In this document: positions 19,138 to 27,159 of the stretch, one piece after another
Position numbering within the stretch: the stretch's first letter is position 1
Layout of the letters: each line of letters starts with the position of its first letter
NCBI GenBank assembly: GCA_046330455.1
Contig: JAXLSU010000015.1
Coordinates: 1 to 64,000, forward strand
DNA from: CAVQXR01 sp046330455
Lineage (GTDB): Bacteria > Actinomycetota > Thermoleophilia > Gaiellales > Gaiellaceae
Reading direction: 5' to 3'
Length of the DNA: 64,000 bases
The notes under the pieces: model-generated
What the model saw: only the letters and a program-made list of their open reading frames with translations
Databases searched by the model: none
What the model was told of the DNA's origin: nothing
Translations under genes and position numbers: made by a program

Positions 19138-19875
19138 ATGCGCACGGCCCTCATCTCCGACACGCACGGGAACGCGGTTGCACTGCGTGCCGTGCTCGAC
19201 GAGCTCGCCCAGGACGGCATCGAGCAGGCCGTCTGCCTCGGCGACGTCGCCCAGGGCGGACCGGAGCCGGGCGCCTGCCTCGACCTGGTCGCCGGGCTCG
19301 GGTGCCCGGTCGTGATGGGCAACGCCGACGCCTTCGTGCTCGATCCGGCGGCGGCGGAGAACGAGCCCGTGAGCGAGCGGCAGCTGGCCGTGCGGAACTG
19401 GACGCTCGCGCAGCTGACCCCGGCCCAGCAGGCCTTCATGGCCTCGTTCCGACCGACCGTCGAGGTCGACCTCGGCGACGGGCGCACGCTGCTCGCGTTC
19501 CACGGGACACCGCGGTCGAATGAGGAGCTCGTGTTCCCGACGACACCCGAAGCGGAGTACCGCGAGCGACTCGGTGCTCTCGGTCACGACCTCGTCGCGG
19601 GCGGTCATATCCACCTTCCCTACGTCCGCCGGATCGGTGCTGCTCAGTTCGTGAACCCCGGCAGCGTCGGCCTCGGCTACGACCACGAGCAGGACGAGAC
19701 CGACCTCCGGTTCGATCCGTGGGCCGCCTATGCGATCGTCACCACGGGAGCTGGCAAGCTCCGGATCGAGCTGCGACGAACGCCGTTCGACGTGGGGGCG
19801 GTGATCCGGTCGATCAGCGAGAGCGGGAACCCGGGCGCAGACGAGCTCGTCCGCGGCTGGTCGCCTCGTACCTGA
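19138..19875 (+). CDS. YfcE/MJ0936-type metallophosphoesterase
   Basis: The 245-residue protein shows calcineurin-like motifs in order: ALISDTHGNAVAL (D-x-H), VCLGDVAQGGPEP (GD), VVMGNADAFVLD (GN), LLAFHGTPRS (H), and LVAGGHIHLPYVR (GH-x-H). Family members are Mn/Ni-dependent phosphodiesterases with broad or unknown substrates. It follows the amidase-like gene closely and may be co-transcribed. Nothing in it points to a specific substrate. Confidence 0.85.
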   Translation: MRTALISDTHGNAVALRAVLDELAQDGIEQAVCLGDVAQGGPEPGACLDLVAGLGCPVVMGNADAFVLDPAAAENEPVSERQLAVRNWTLAQLTPAQQAFMASFRPTVEVDLGDGRTLLAFHGTPRSNEELVFPTTPEAEYRERLGALGHDLVAGGHIHLPYVRRIGAAQFVNPGSVGLGYDHEQDETDLRFDPWAAYAIVTTGAGKLRIELRRTPFDVGAVIRSISESGNPGADELVRGWSPRT

Positions 19876-19988
19876 GAGCCGAGCTCGGCCGAGGTCCGGC
19901 CCGAAGCGCGCTGGACGGAGTCTGGCGGTCACGATCCGGCCCACCTGCGGCTCGGCAGCCAAGAATCTCCATTTGTTTCTATCTTCTA

Positions 19989-20000
19989 ATCTCTTGAGAT
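19989..20000. promoter_or_regulatory. Palindrome upstream of the arsR-hyf operon
   Basis: ATCTC-TT-GAGAT lies 6 bases before the ArsR-family start, in an unusually A/T-rich stretch (19962-20010). Such a site is well placed for autoregulation by the ArsR protein and would control the whole hyf operon. Confidence 0.55.
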
Positions 20001-20006
20001 AACAAT

Positions 20007-20354
20007 ATGATCCAGGCCGTGCCGCACCGCATCCGTCCTGTCTACGAGATCAAGGCGAATCTCTTCCGGGTGCTCGGGCACCCGGCCCGGGTGCGGATCC
20101 TCGAGCTGCTGCGCGAGGGCGAACGCTCGGTGGGCGCCCTGCAGGCTGAGTTGGGGCTCGAGTCCGGGGGGACGTCGCAGCACCTGGCAGCGCTGAGGCA
20201 GGTCGGTCTCGTCGAGTCGCGGCGCGAGGGTACGAGCGTCCTCTACCGCGTCTCGGACGAGCGGGTGTTCGACCTCCTCGAGGCAGGCCGCGCGCTCGTG
20301 ACGCGCCGCCTCGAGGAGCAGCAGTCGATGTTGCAGGAGCTCACGGAGTCGTGA
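20007..20354 (+). CDS. ArsR-family regulator heading the hyf operon (Rv0081-like)
   Basis: The 115-residue protein is a compact winged-helix ArsR regulator: LFRVLGHPARVRILELLREGE, then VGALQAELGLESGGTSQHLAALRQVGLVESRREG and VLYRVSDERVFDLLE. I see no cysteine at all, so it does not sense metals through thiols. Its GTGA overlap with hyfB places it in the hydrogenase operon. Mycobacterium tuberculosis has the same arrangement, Rv0081 upstream of Rv0082-Rv0087, where Rv0081 is a hypoxia-responsive regulator. Redox or oxygen control of this operon is therefore a reasonable inference. Confidence 0.88.
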   Translation: MIQAVPHRIRPVYEIKANLFRVLGHPARVRILELLREGERSVGALQAELGLESGGTSQHLAALRQVGLVESRREGTSVLYRVSDERVFDLLEAGRALVTRRLEEQQSMLQELTES

Positions 20355-22297
20355 GCCTCGCCGCCGTGCTGATCGCCGGCGCGGTGGCGCTCGGCGCCGG
20401 AGGCGTGCTCGCCGCGCTGCGGACGACGTTCGCGGCCGGTCTCGCCGTCCAGGCCGGCGGAGCCGCGTTGCTCGGGGCGGGCGGATTCTGGGCGCTCGCC
20501 TCGGGAGCGGAGGCCGGCTCGTCCTTCTCGAGCTCGTTCGAGCCGAGCGTCGGTGTCGACGGTCTCACGGCCCTGTTTCTCGGCGTGCTCGGGGCAATCG
20601 CCCTGGCCGCGCTGCTCTTCGCAGTGCGGTACCTGATTCCGTCGCCACGGGGGCGGGCGATCGGCGCCCTCACCGCCGGCTTCGTGCTCGCGCAGGCGCT
20701 CGTGCTGGTCGCGCGCGACCCGCTCACCTTCCTCGTCGGCTGGGAGGCGATGACGCTGCTGCCGGCCGCGGTGATCCTCGTCGGGCGCTCCGACCGCGAG
20801 GCGCGCCGCACGGTCTTCGTGTACGTGGCGCTGACCCATCTCGCGGGCGCCGGGACCTGGGCGGCCGTGCTGCTCCTCGCACGCGCCGGAGCGATCGGGG
20901 ACGCCTCGGCCCTCGTCCCGGGATCGGGGCTGCAGATCGCGATCGCGCTCGCCGCTCTCGTCGGGATGGGGGCGAAGGCCGGGCTGATGCCGCTGCACGT
21001 CTGGCTTCCACGCGCCCACCCGATTGCGCCCGCGCACGTCTCGGCACTGATGAGCGGGGTGATGATCAAGGTCGCCCTCTACGGGCTCGTGCGCGTCCTC
21101 GTCGACTGGCTGGGCCCCTTGCCGGAGTGGCTCGGCGTCCTCGTGCTCGCGGTCGGAGCCTTCTCGGCCGTGGCCGGCGTCGTGTACGCGCTGTTCCAGC
21201 ACGACCTGAAGCGCCTGCTCGCCTTCCATTCGATCGAGAACGTCGGGATCATCGTGCTCGGCCTCGGCGCGTGCCTGCTCCTCCGGGCCCGCGGAGCCGA
21301 GGCCTGGGCGGCGTTCGCGCTCGCTGCCGCGCTGCTGCACACGGTCAACCACGCGATCTTCAAGGCGCTCCTGTTTCTCGGGGCCGGGGCGTTCGACCGC
21401 GCGGTCGGCTCGCTCGAGCTCGATCGCCTGGGCGGCCTTCTGCGCCGGATGCCGTGGACGGGCGCCGCGTTCCTCGTCGGTGCGATGGCAATCGCCGGGC
21501 TTCCGCCGCTGAACGGCTTCGCCTCGGAGTGGCTGACGCTGCAGTCGCTGCTCCGGGTGCCGGCCTACGGCGGGATCGGAGACGGCGTGGCCGGCGCGAT
21601 CGCGCTCGCGGCACTGGCCTCGACGGCGGCGCTCGCCGTGTTCTGCTTCGTGAAGGTCGTCGGGCTCGTGCTGCTCGGCCCGCCGCGCCGTCCCTCTGTC
21701 GAGGCTGCCGTCGAAGCTCCGGTCCCGATGCGGGCCGCTGTGGCAGGGCTCGCGGCCGGTTGCGTCGCGCTCGGGGTCGCGCCGGGACTCCTGTTCGGGC
21801 CACTCGTGGGGCTCGCTCCGTGGGCGGTGGCGGCGCCCGCGACCGTCGGGCTCGACGTACCGTCCACCGGTTCGCTGCCGACCGGGACGATCGCGCTCGT
21901 TCTCGCTGGGCTCGTCGGCGTGCTGGCTCTCGCCCGCGGCCGCCGCGTTGCTGCGCCGGCGCCGACCTGGGCCTGCGGGCAGCTCGTCGAGCCGCCGCTT
22001 CGCTGGACGAGCGCCGGGTTCACGAAGCCGCTGCGGCTCGTGCTCGAGGCCGTGCTCCGGCCGCAGCGCGAGATCACGCTGCGAACGGAGGGCGGCGTCG
22101 TCCAGGAGGTCGGCTACGAGGGCCACGTACCGCACCTGATCGAGGAGCGCCTGTACCGACCGGCGACCGGGCTCGCCCTCGCGGGCGCCGCCCGCGCGAG
22201 ACGGCTACAGAGCGGGCGACTCGGCACGTACGTCGCCTACCTGCTCGGGCTCGTGGTGGTGCTGCTCGCGGCCGCGAAGCTGGGGGTGATCGGATGA
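20351..22297 (+). CDS. hyfB: Hydrogenase-4 component B-like proton-pumping subunit
   Basis: The 648-residue, multi-spanning membrane protein belongs to the NuoL/M/N antiporter-like family. Key parts are the TM helix with DPLTFLVGWEAMTLLPA (conserved Glu), GMGAKAGLMPLHVWLPRAHP (conserved Lys), LFQHDLKRLLAFHSIENVGI, and ALLHTVNHAIFKALLFLGAGAF (second Lys). The C-terminal region has YEGHVPHLIEERLYRPATG. In group 4 hydrogenases HyfB helps couple electron transfer to ion transport. It starts at a GTG overlapping the arsR stop and ends overlapping hyfC (ATGA). Length is close to E. coli HyfB. Confidence 0.88.
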   Translation: MSLAAVLIAGAVALGAGGVLAALRTTFAAGLAVQAGGAALLGAGGFWALASGAEAGSSFSSSFEPSVGVDGLTALFLGVLGAIALAALLFAVRYLIPSPRGRAIGALTAGFVLAQALVLVARDPLTFLVGWEAMTLLPAAVILVGRSDREARRTVFVYVALTHLAGAGTWAAVLLLARAGAIGDASALVPGSGLQIAIALAALVGMGAKAGLMPLHVWLPRAHPIAPAHVSALMSGVMIKVALYGLVRVLVDWLGPLPEWLGVLVLAVGAFSAVAGVVYALFQHDLKRLLAFHSIENVGIIVLGLGACLLLRARGAEAWAAFALAAALLHTVNHAIFKALLFLGAGAFDRAVGSLELDRLGGLLRRMPWTGAAFLVGAMAIAGLPPLNGFASEWLTLQSLLRVPAYGGIGDGVAGAIALAALASTAALAVFCFVKVVGLVLLGPPRRPSVEAAVEAPVPMRAAVAGLAAGCVALGVAPGLLFGPLVGLAPWAVAAPATVGLDVPSTGSLPTGTIALVLAGLVGVLALARGRRVAAPAPTWACGQLVEPPLRWTSAGFTKPLRLVLEAVLRPQREITLRTEGGVVQEVGYEGHVPHLIEERLYRPATGLALAGAARARRLQSGRLGTYVAYLLGLVVVLLAAAKLGVIG

Positions 22298-23220
22298 GCG
22301 CGGGCGCGGCGGCCGCCGGGGCTGTCCAGATCGTGGGCGGCGTGCTGCTCGCCCCGCTGCTTCCCGGGCTCGTCCAGCACTGGAAGGCGCGCCTCCAGGG
22401 CCGGCGCGGCCCGACGCCGCTCCAGCCCTACCGCGAGCTCCGCCGGCTGTGGGGCAAGAGCGCGATCGACGTCGAGGGGACGACCGTCGTCTACCGGCTC
22501 GCGCCGGCCGTCGCGGCCGGGAGCCTCGCCGCTGCCGTCCTGCTCGTCCCGGTCGCGGCCGCCGGCCCGAACTTCGGAGTCGGCCACGACGCGCTGGCTC
22601 TTGCCGGGATCCTCGCGCTCGCCCGCTTCGCGCTCGCCGCGGCGTCCTGGGACGTCTCGAGCGGCTTCTCGCTGATGGGGGCGAGCCGCGACCTGACGAT
22701 CTCGGTCTTCGTCGAGGCGGCGCTCGTCCTCGCGCTCGCGGTCGCTGCACTGGTCGCGGGGACGACGGATCTGCCCGGAATCGTGGCCGGCACCTCCGGC
22801 GGGGAGGCCTGGACGGAGCCGGCGCTCGCGCTCGCCGCCGTCGCGTTCGCGCTCGTCGTCGTCGCGGAGACAGGACGGCAGCCGATCGACAACCCGGACA
22901 CCCATCTCGAGCTGACGATGATCCACGAGGGCCCGGTCCTCGAGTACGGCGGCCGCGATCTCGCGATGCTCCACTGGGCCTCCGCGGCGCGACACTGGCT
23001 CGTTCTCGTCGTCGCCGCCCAGGTGTTCCTGCCCCACCCGTCGGCCCTCTGGCTGCAGCTCGCGCTCCTGCCCGTCGTCCTTGTCGCGCTGTGCGCCGCG
23101 CTTGCGGTCACGGAGACGCTCGTCGCAAAGATCCGGATCCTGCTCGCGCCCCGGCTGCTCGGCGTCGGGGCGATCGCGGCGCTGCTCGGGATTGTCGCCT
23201 GGCTCGTGGACATGGCATGA
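22294..23220 (+). CDS. hyfC: Hydrogenase-4 component C-like (NuoH-family) membrane anchor
   Basis: The 308-residue protein resembles HyfC/HycD and NuoH. It has about eight hydrophobic helices, PLLPGLVQHWKARLQGRRGPTPLQPY near the N-terminus, FSLMGASRDLTISVFVEAAL, and the cytoplasmic loop VVAETGRQPIDNPDTHLELTMIHEG with its conserved acidic residues. This subunit docks the hydrogenase module to the membrane and forms the start of the proton path. Its ATG overlaps the hyfB stop and its own stop overlaps hyfE. It corresponds to Rv0084 in M. tuberculosis. Confidence 0.9.
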   Translation: MSAGAAAAGAVQIVGGVLLAPLLPGLVQHWKARLQGRRGPTPLQPYRELRRLWGKSAIDVEGTTVVYRLAPAVAAGSLAAAVLLVPVAAAGPNFGVGHDALALAGILALARFALAAASWDVSSGFSLMGASRDLTISVFVEAALVLALAVAALVAGTTDLPGIVAGTSGGEAWTEPALALAAVAFALVVVAETGRQPIDNPDTHLELTMIHEGPVLEYGGRDLAMLHWASAARHWLVLVVAAQVFLPHPSALWLQLALLPVVLVALCAALAVTETLVAKIRILLAPRLLGVGAIAALLGIVAWLVDMA

Positions 23221-23828
23221 GCGGGACGCTAATGTGGCTGGCCGTCGGGCTCGGGCTGCTGGTCGTCGTCGTCCGGCGCCGCTCGCTCGCGATCGGCATC
23301 GTCACGCTCCAGGCTCTGCTGCTGGCCGGCTTCGCCCTCGCCGAGGCGGCCGGAGTGAACGACATCGCGGCGGCGGCCGCGCTTGCGCTACGCGGGGTCG
23401 CCCTCGCGGCCGTCTTTCTCTGGATCCTCGTCAGGACGCGGGAGCCGCGCCCGGTGCGGGCCGGCGTGGCACCGCTCGCCCGCGCCGGCCTCGCGATCGG
23501 GCTCGCACTCGCGCTGACGTGGCTCGTGCCCTCGTTCGGCCTCTCGTCACACGTTGCTGAGCGCGCCGTGCTCGCGCTAGTCGCGTTCGGCGCCGCGACC
23601 GTGGCGACCCGGCGGGCGACGCTGTTCCAGGTGCTCGGGATCGTCCTCGTCGAGAACGGTCTCGCCCTCGCCGCGATCGAGCTCCCGGGCGGCGCGTCCC
23701 TTGCGATCGAGCTCGGCGTGGCGCTCGACCTGACGCTGCTCGCCCTCGTGTCCGTCGTCTTCCACCAGCGGATCTTCGCCGAGTTCGGCGCCGGCGACAC
23801 CGCGGCGCTCGAGAGCCTGCGTGACTAG
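23217..23828 (+). CDS. hyfE: Hydrogenase-4 component E-like membrane subunit
   Basis: The 203-residue, highly hydrophobic protein has about six to seven helices and fits HyfE (Rv0085/hycP-like) by position, size and the C-terminal segment FQVLGIVLVENGLALAAIELPGG. HyfE combines features of NuoK and NuoJ. It starts at the ATGA overlap with hyfC and ends 8 bases inside hyfF. Confidence 0.8.
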   Translation: MSGTLMWLAVGLGLLVVVVRRRSLAIGIVTLQALLLAGFALAEAAGVNDIAAAAALALRGVALAAVFLWILVRTREPRPVRAGVAPLARAGLAIGLALALTWLVPSFGLSSHVAERAVLALVAFGAATVATRRATLFQVLGIVLVENGLALAAIELPGGASLAIELGVALDLTLLALVSVVFHQRIFAEFGAGDTAALESLRD

Positions 23829-25284
23829 CAGGGAGGCCCTCGCGCTCGCGGTCGTCGGCTTGCCGGGTCTGTCGGGAATCCTCGTCGCGCTCGCGCCGCG
23901 ACGGGCGATGGAGCGAGTTGCGCTTGTCGGCCTGGGCGCCTCGGCCGCCGCCGCGCTCGCGCTGGCCGCGGTGGTCCTGCGGCGGCCCGCGGCTCCCGTG
24001 GTGACCGACTGGGTCGTCGTCGATGTCGCCGCCGGGCTCCTCGTCGGCGTGATCGGGCTCGTCGGGCTCGCGAGCGTGATCGTGTCGCCCGCCTACCTCC
24101 GGGGAGCGCAGACGGGCCTCGTCGCGGCCTCGCGCAGGCCTCGCGCGTACTACGCGGCCCTCGCGGCCTTCTGGACCGTGCTCGTCGCGGTTCCCCTGGT
24201 CGGGAACCTCGGCGCGGCCTGGCTGCTCGTGGAGGCGACGACCGCGGCGTCGGCGATTCTCGTCGGGTTCAGCGGCAAGCCGCGGGCGCTCGAGGCCGGC
24301 TGGAAGTACCTGATCCTGACCTCGCTCGGCCTCGGGTTCGCCCTGCTCGGGATCGTGCTCCTCGCCTCGACGAGCACGGGTGGCGCGCTCGGCGCCCTCT
24401 CCTGGAGGTCGCTTGCGGAATCGACGCCCGCGACCGAGACGACGCTCGCTGCCTACGTTCTGATCCTTGCAGGGCTCGCGGCCAAGATCGGCTGGGCGCC
24501 GGTCCACAACTGGCTTCCCGACGCGCACTCCGAGGCGCCTCCACCGGTGTCGGCGCTCCTCTCCGGCGCCCTACTGCCCGCGGTGTTGCTCGTCGCCTGG
24601 CGGGCCGAGCGCTCGCTCGAGCCGGCGGTCGGGGCCGGGACGGCACGGGCGCTGCTGATCACGTTCGGGCTCGTCTCGCTCGCAGTCGCGGTGCCGTTCC
24701 TGTGGCGTCCGCTCGCCTGGAAGCGGCTGCTCGCCTATTCGAGCCTCGAGCACATGGGCGTGCTTGCGCTCGGGGTCGGGTTCGCGACGCCGCTCGCGCT
24801 GGCCGGCGTCGCCGTCCACATCGTCGGCCATGCCGTCGCGAAGGCGCTCGGCTTCTACGCGGCAACGCCGCTCCTCGATCACGATCCGCGCGCCGCCGGT
24901 CATGCCGTCACCGGGATTGCGAGAACTCAGCCCGCCCTCGGCGTGACGATGGGCGTCTCGCTTGGCGCGCTCGCCGGGCTGCCCCCGTCCCCCCTGTTCG
25001 TGAGCGAGATCCTGATCGTCGCCGGCGGCTTCGAGGCGGGTAGATCCTGGGCCGCAGCCGGGGCGGCGCTCCTGCTTGCGCTCGGGTTCGCTGGGCTCGT
25101 CCATGCACTTCTCGACACGACCGCCGGCAAGGCCCGCCGCCGTGATCGCTCGCAGGCTCCGGGTCTGCGGACGGTCGTCGTGCTCGGAGTCGCCGCCACG
25201 GCGATCATGCTCGTCCTTGCCGGGGTCGCATTCTGGCTACCGGGGACAGGCATCGTCGAGGCCCTCGTGGATGGTGTCGCGTGA
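23821..25284 (+). CDS. hyfF: Hydrogenase-4 component F-like proton-pumping subunit
   Basis: The 487-residue protein is a second antiporter-like subunit. Conserved elements are NLGAAWLLVEATTAASAILVGF (Glu), GLAAKIGWAPVHNWLPDAHSEAPPPVSALLSG (Lys in the broken helix) and LAWKRLLAYSSLEHMGVLALG, and VHIVGHAVAKALGFYAATPLL with the distal Lys. It corresponds to Rv0086/hycQ and E. coli HyfF. It starts with GTG at 23821, overlapping hyfE, and overlaps hyfG at its end by 4 bases. Confidence 0.88.
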   Translation: MTSREALALAVVGLPGLSGILVALAPRRAMERVALVGLGASAAAALALAAVVLRRPAAPVVTDWVVVDVAAGLLVGVIGLVGLASVIVSPAYLRGAQTGLVAASRRPRAYYAALAAFWTVLVAVPLVGNLGAAWLLVEATTAASAILVGFSGKPRALEAGWKYLILTSLGLGFALLGIVLLASTSTGGALGALSWRSLAESTPATETTLAAYVLILAGLAAKIGWAPVHNWLPDAHSEAPPPVSALLSGALLPAVLLVAWRAERSLEPAVGAGTARALLITFGLVSLAVAVPFLWRPLAWKRLLAYSSLEHMGVLALGVGFATPLALAGVAVHIVGHAVAKALGFYAATPLLDHDPRAAGHAVTGIARTQPALGVTMGVSLGALAGLPPSPLFVSEILIVAGGFEAGRSWAAAGAALLLALGFAGLVHALLDTTAGKARRRDRSQAPGLRTVVVLGVAATAIMLVLAGVAFWLPGTGIVEALVDGVA

Positions 25285-26678
25285 GCACGCACTCCGGGGC
25301 GACCTATCGCGAGGCTCTCACCGAGGCCCTCGCGGGCGGCCTGCGCTTTGCGGGGCTGCACGCCTCCGAGGACGGCGCCATCGTGCGGGCGGCACTCGTC
25401 GGGCAGGGCGGCGAGGTGCGTCTCGAGACGGTGGCCGCGAAGGACGGGGCGGTGCCGTCGATCGTCGACCTCGCGCCTTCTGGGGGCTGGGATGAGCGCG
25501 AGGCGCACGATCTGTACGGCGTCCGATTCGACGGTCACGAGCCGCTCCGCCCGCTCGTCGATCACGACCTCGTGCTTACCCACTGGACCGCACCCGTCAG
25601 GGGGCACGACCCCTACCAGGTCGCCGTCGGGCCGATCCATGCGGGAGTGATCGAGTCGGGTCACTTCCGATTCCACGTCGTCGGCGACCGTATCCTCCAC
25701 CTCGACGCGCGCCTCTTCTACAAGCACCGCGGGCTCGAGCGGGCCGCCGAGGGAAGGGCGCTCGGCGACGGGGCGGCCTACGTCGGGCGCGCATGTGCGG
25801 CGTGCGCGGTCGCGAACGGCGTCGCGTACGCCCATGCCTGCGAGGACGCTCTGGGTCTCGAGCCGAGCGCGGAGCTCGGCCGGGCGCGGACGATCCTGCT
25901 CGAGCTGGAGCGGGTCTGGAACCACCTCAACGACATCGGCCAGATCTGTGCCGGCGTGGGCCTGGCGGCGGGCAACAACCGCTTCGCCGGGCTGACGGAG
26001 CGGGCGCGCCGGCTGAACGCCACGGTCGCGGGCCACCGGTTCCTGTTCGGTGCGATCCGGATCGGCGGTAGCACGTTCGAGCTCGACGCCGCGGCGGTCG
26101 CGTCGGCGCGTAACGAGCTCGAGGCGCTCCGGACGGAGGCGACGGGCGCCTGGCGCGAGCTCCAGTTCAACGCCTCGTTCCAGGATCGGCTGCCCGACGT
26201 GGGCGTGCTGGGCCCAGGGGATGTCGAGCGCCTCGGCACGGTCGGCCCGGCGGCACGCGCCGCTGGGGTGAACGACGACGCGCGCACAGGGGACGGTCGC
26301 CTCGCATACGCTGGCTTCGCCGCGGCACTCTCGGGCCGGCCGGCCGGAGACGTGCAGGCCCGGCTCGAGCAGCGCGCGGTCGAGCTCTGGCAGTCGTTCG
26401 CAATCCTCGATGCATTGCTCGATCGACCGCTTGGCACGGCCACGGCGACGCGGGGCGGCCCGGAAGGCCAGGTCGGGATCGGTCGCGTGGAGAGCCCGCG
26501 CGGAGCCACGCTCTGCGTCGTCGAGCGATCGGGCAACCGGCTCGATCGCGTTCGTCTCCGCACTGGCTCCTACGCCAACTGGCCGTCGGTCGCGTTCGCG
26601 GCCACCGACAACCTGCTGCCCGACTTTCCGCTCGTCAACAAGAGCTTCGAGCTCTGCTACGCCTGCGCAGACCGCTGA
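25281..26678 (+). CDS. hyfG: Group 4 [NiFe]-hydrogenase large subunit-like protein (NuoC-NuoD fusion)
   Basis: The 465-residue protein joins a short NuoC-like domain (to about residue 105, with DEREAHDLYGVRFDGHEPLR) to a NuoD/HycE-like large subunit (VGPIHAGVIESGHFRF, LDARLFYKHRGLE). Both cysteine pairs that hold the Ni-Fe centre are present: C172-A-A-C175 in GRACAACAVANGVAY and C459-Y-A-C462 in the final residues. This argues for a true hydrogenase rather than complex I. The usual GxCxxxH after the first pair is altered to CAVAN. The chain ends three residues after the second pair, so no C-terminal extension exists for protease processing. It resembles Rv0087. Confidence 0.87.
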   Translation: MSTHSGATYREALTEALAGGLRFAGLHASEDGAIVRAALVGQGGEVRLETVAAKDGAVPSIVDLAPSGGWDEREAHDLYGVRFDGHEPLRPLVDHDLVLTHWTAPVRGHDPYQVAVGPIHAGVIESGHFRFHVVGDRILHLDARLFYKHRGLERAAEGRALGDGAAYVGRACAACAVANGVAYAHACEDALGLEPSAELGRARTILLELERVWNHLNDIGQICAGVGLAAGNNRFAGLTERARRLNATVAGHRFLFGAIRIGGSTFELDAAAVASARNELEALRTEATGAWRELQFNASFQDRLPDVGVLGPGDVERLGTVGPAARAAGVNDDARTGDGRLAYAGFAAALSGRPAGDVQARLEQRAVELWQSFAILDALLDRPLGTATATRGGPEGQVGIGRVESPRGATLCVVERSGNRLDRVRLRTGSYANWPSVAFAATDNLLPDFPLVNKSFELCYACADR

Positions 26679-27151
26679 TGCTCATGCTGCTCCGCGATCT
26701 CCGCCGCCTGCGCCGAACGGTTGCGCTGCCCGCGCCGGACCGCGGCCGGAGCCTCGCGATCCGGCACGTCGACGCCGGTTCCTGCAACGGGTGCGAGCAC
26801 GAGCTCACGCTCGCCTCCAGCCCGTACTACGACCTGCAGCGCTTCGGCCTCGGCGTCGTCGCCTCGCCGCGCCACGCCGACGTCCTCCTCGTCACGGGGG
26901 CCGTCACGACGCGCATGCACGACCCGCTGCTGACCGCGTACGCGGCCATGCCCGAGCCGCGCCGGGTCGCGGCTCTCGGCGACTGCGCCCTCGGGTGCGG
27001 CCTGCTCGGGTCGGGCGAGCGGGTCGTCGGGCCGGTCGAAGCGGTCCTGCCCGTCGACCTCCGCATTCCGGGCTGCCCGCCCGAGCCCGCCGCGATTGCG
27101 GCGGCGCTTCTCGAGCTGGTCGACGCTCGGGAACGGCGCCCTGCGTCGTAG
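26678..27151 (+). CDS. hyfI: Hydrogenase-4 component I-like small subunit (NuoB family)
   Basis: The 157-residue iron-sulfur protein supplies ligands for one [4Fe-4S] cluster: C36-x-x-C39 in DAGSCNGCEHEL, C103 in LGDCALGCG and C133 in IPGCPPEP. This is the cluster nearest the Ni-Fe site in group 4 hydrogenases and N2 in complex I. Its size is like Rv0082 of M. tuberculosis and shorter than E. coli HyfI. It starts at a TGATG overlap with hyfG and ends the operon. No HyfH-type ferredoxin, formate dehydrogenase or hyp maturation gene follows. Confidence 0.88.
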   Translation: MLMLLRDLRRLRRTVALPAPDRGRSLAIRHVDAGSCNGCEHELTLASSPYYDLQRFGLGVVASPRHADVLLVTGAVTTRMHDPLLTAYAAMPEPRRVAALGDCALGCGLLGSGERVVGPVEAVLPVDLRIPGCPPEPAAIAAALLELVDARERRPAS

Positions 27152-27159
27152 GGCGATCC

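Noticed and set aside
20243..22135. A 630-codon minus-strand frame opposite hyfB
   Set aside because: The product is a charged, Arg/Glu/Gln-rich sequence without motifs, antisense to a membrane protein gene.
25281..26678. Large subunit considered as NuoD of respiratory complex I
   Set aside because: NuoD lacks the two CxxC pairs that are present here, and the neighbouring membrane genes are of the Hyf type, without the other nuo genes.
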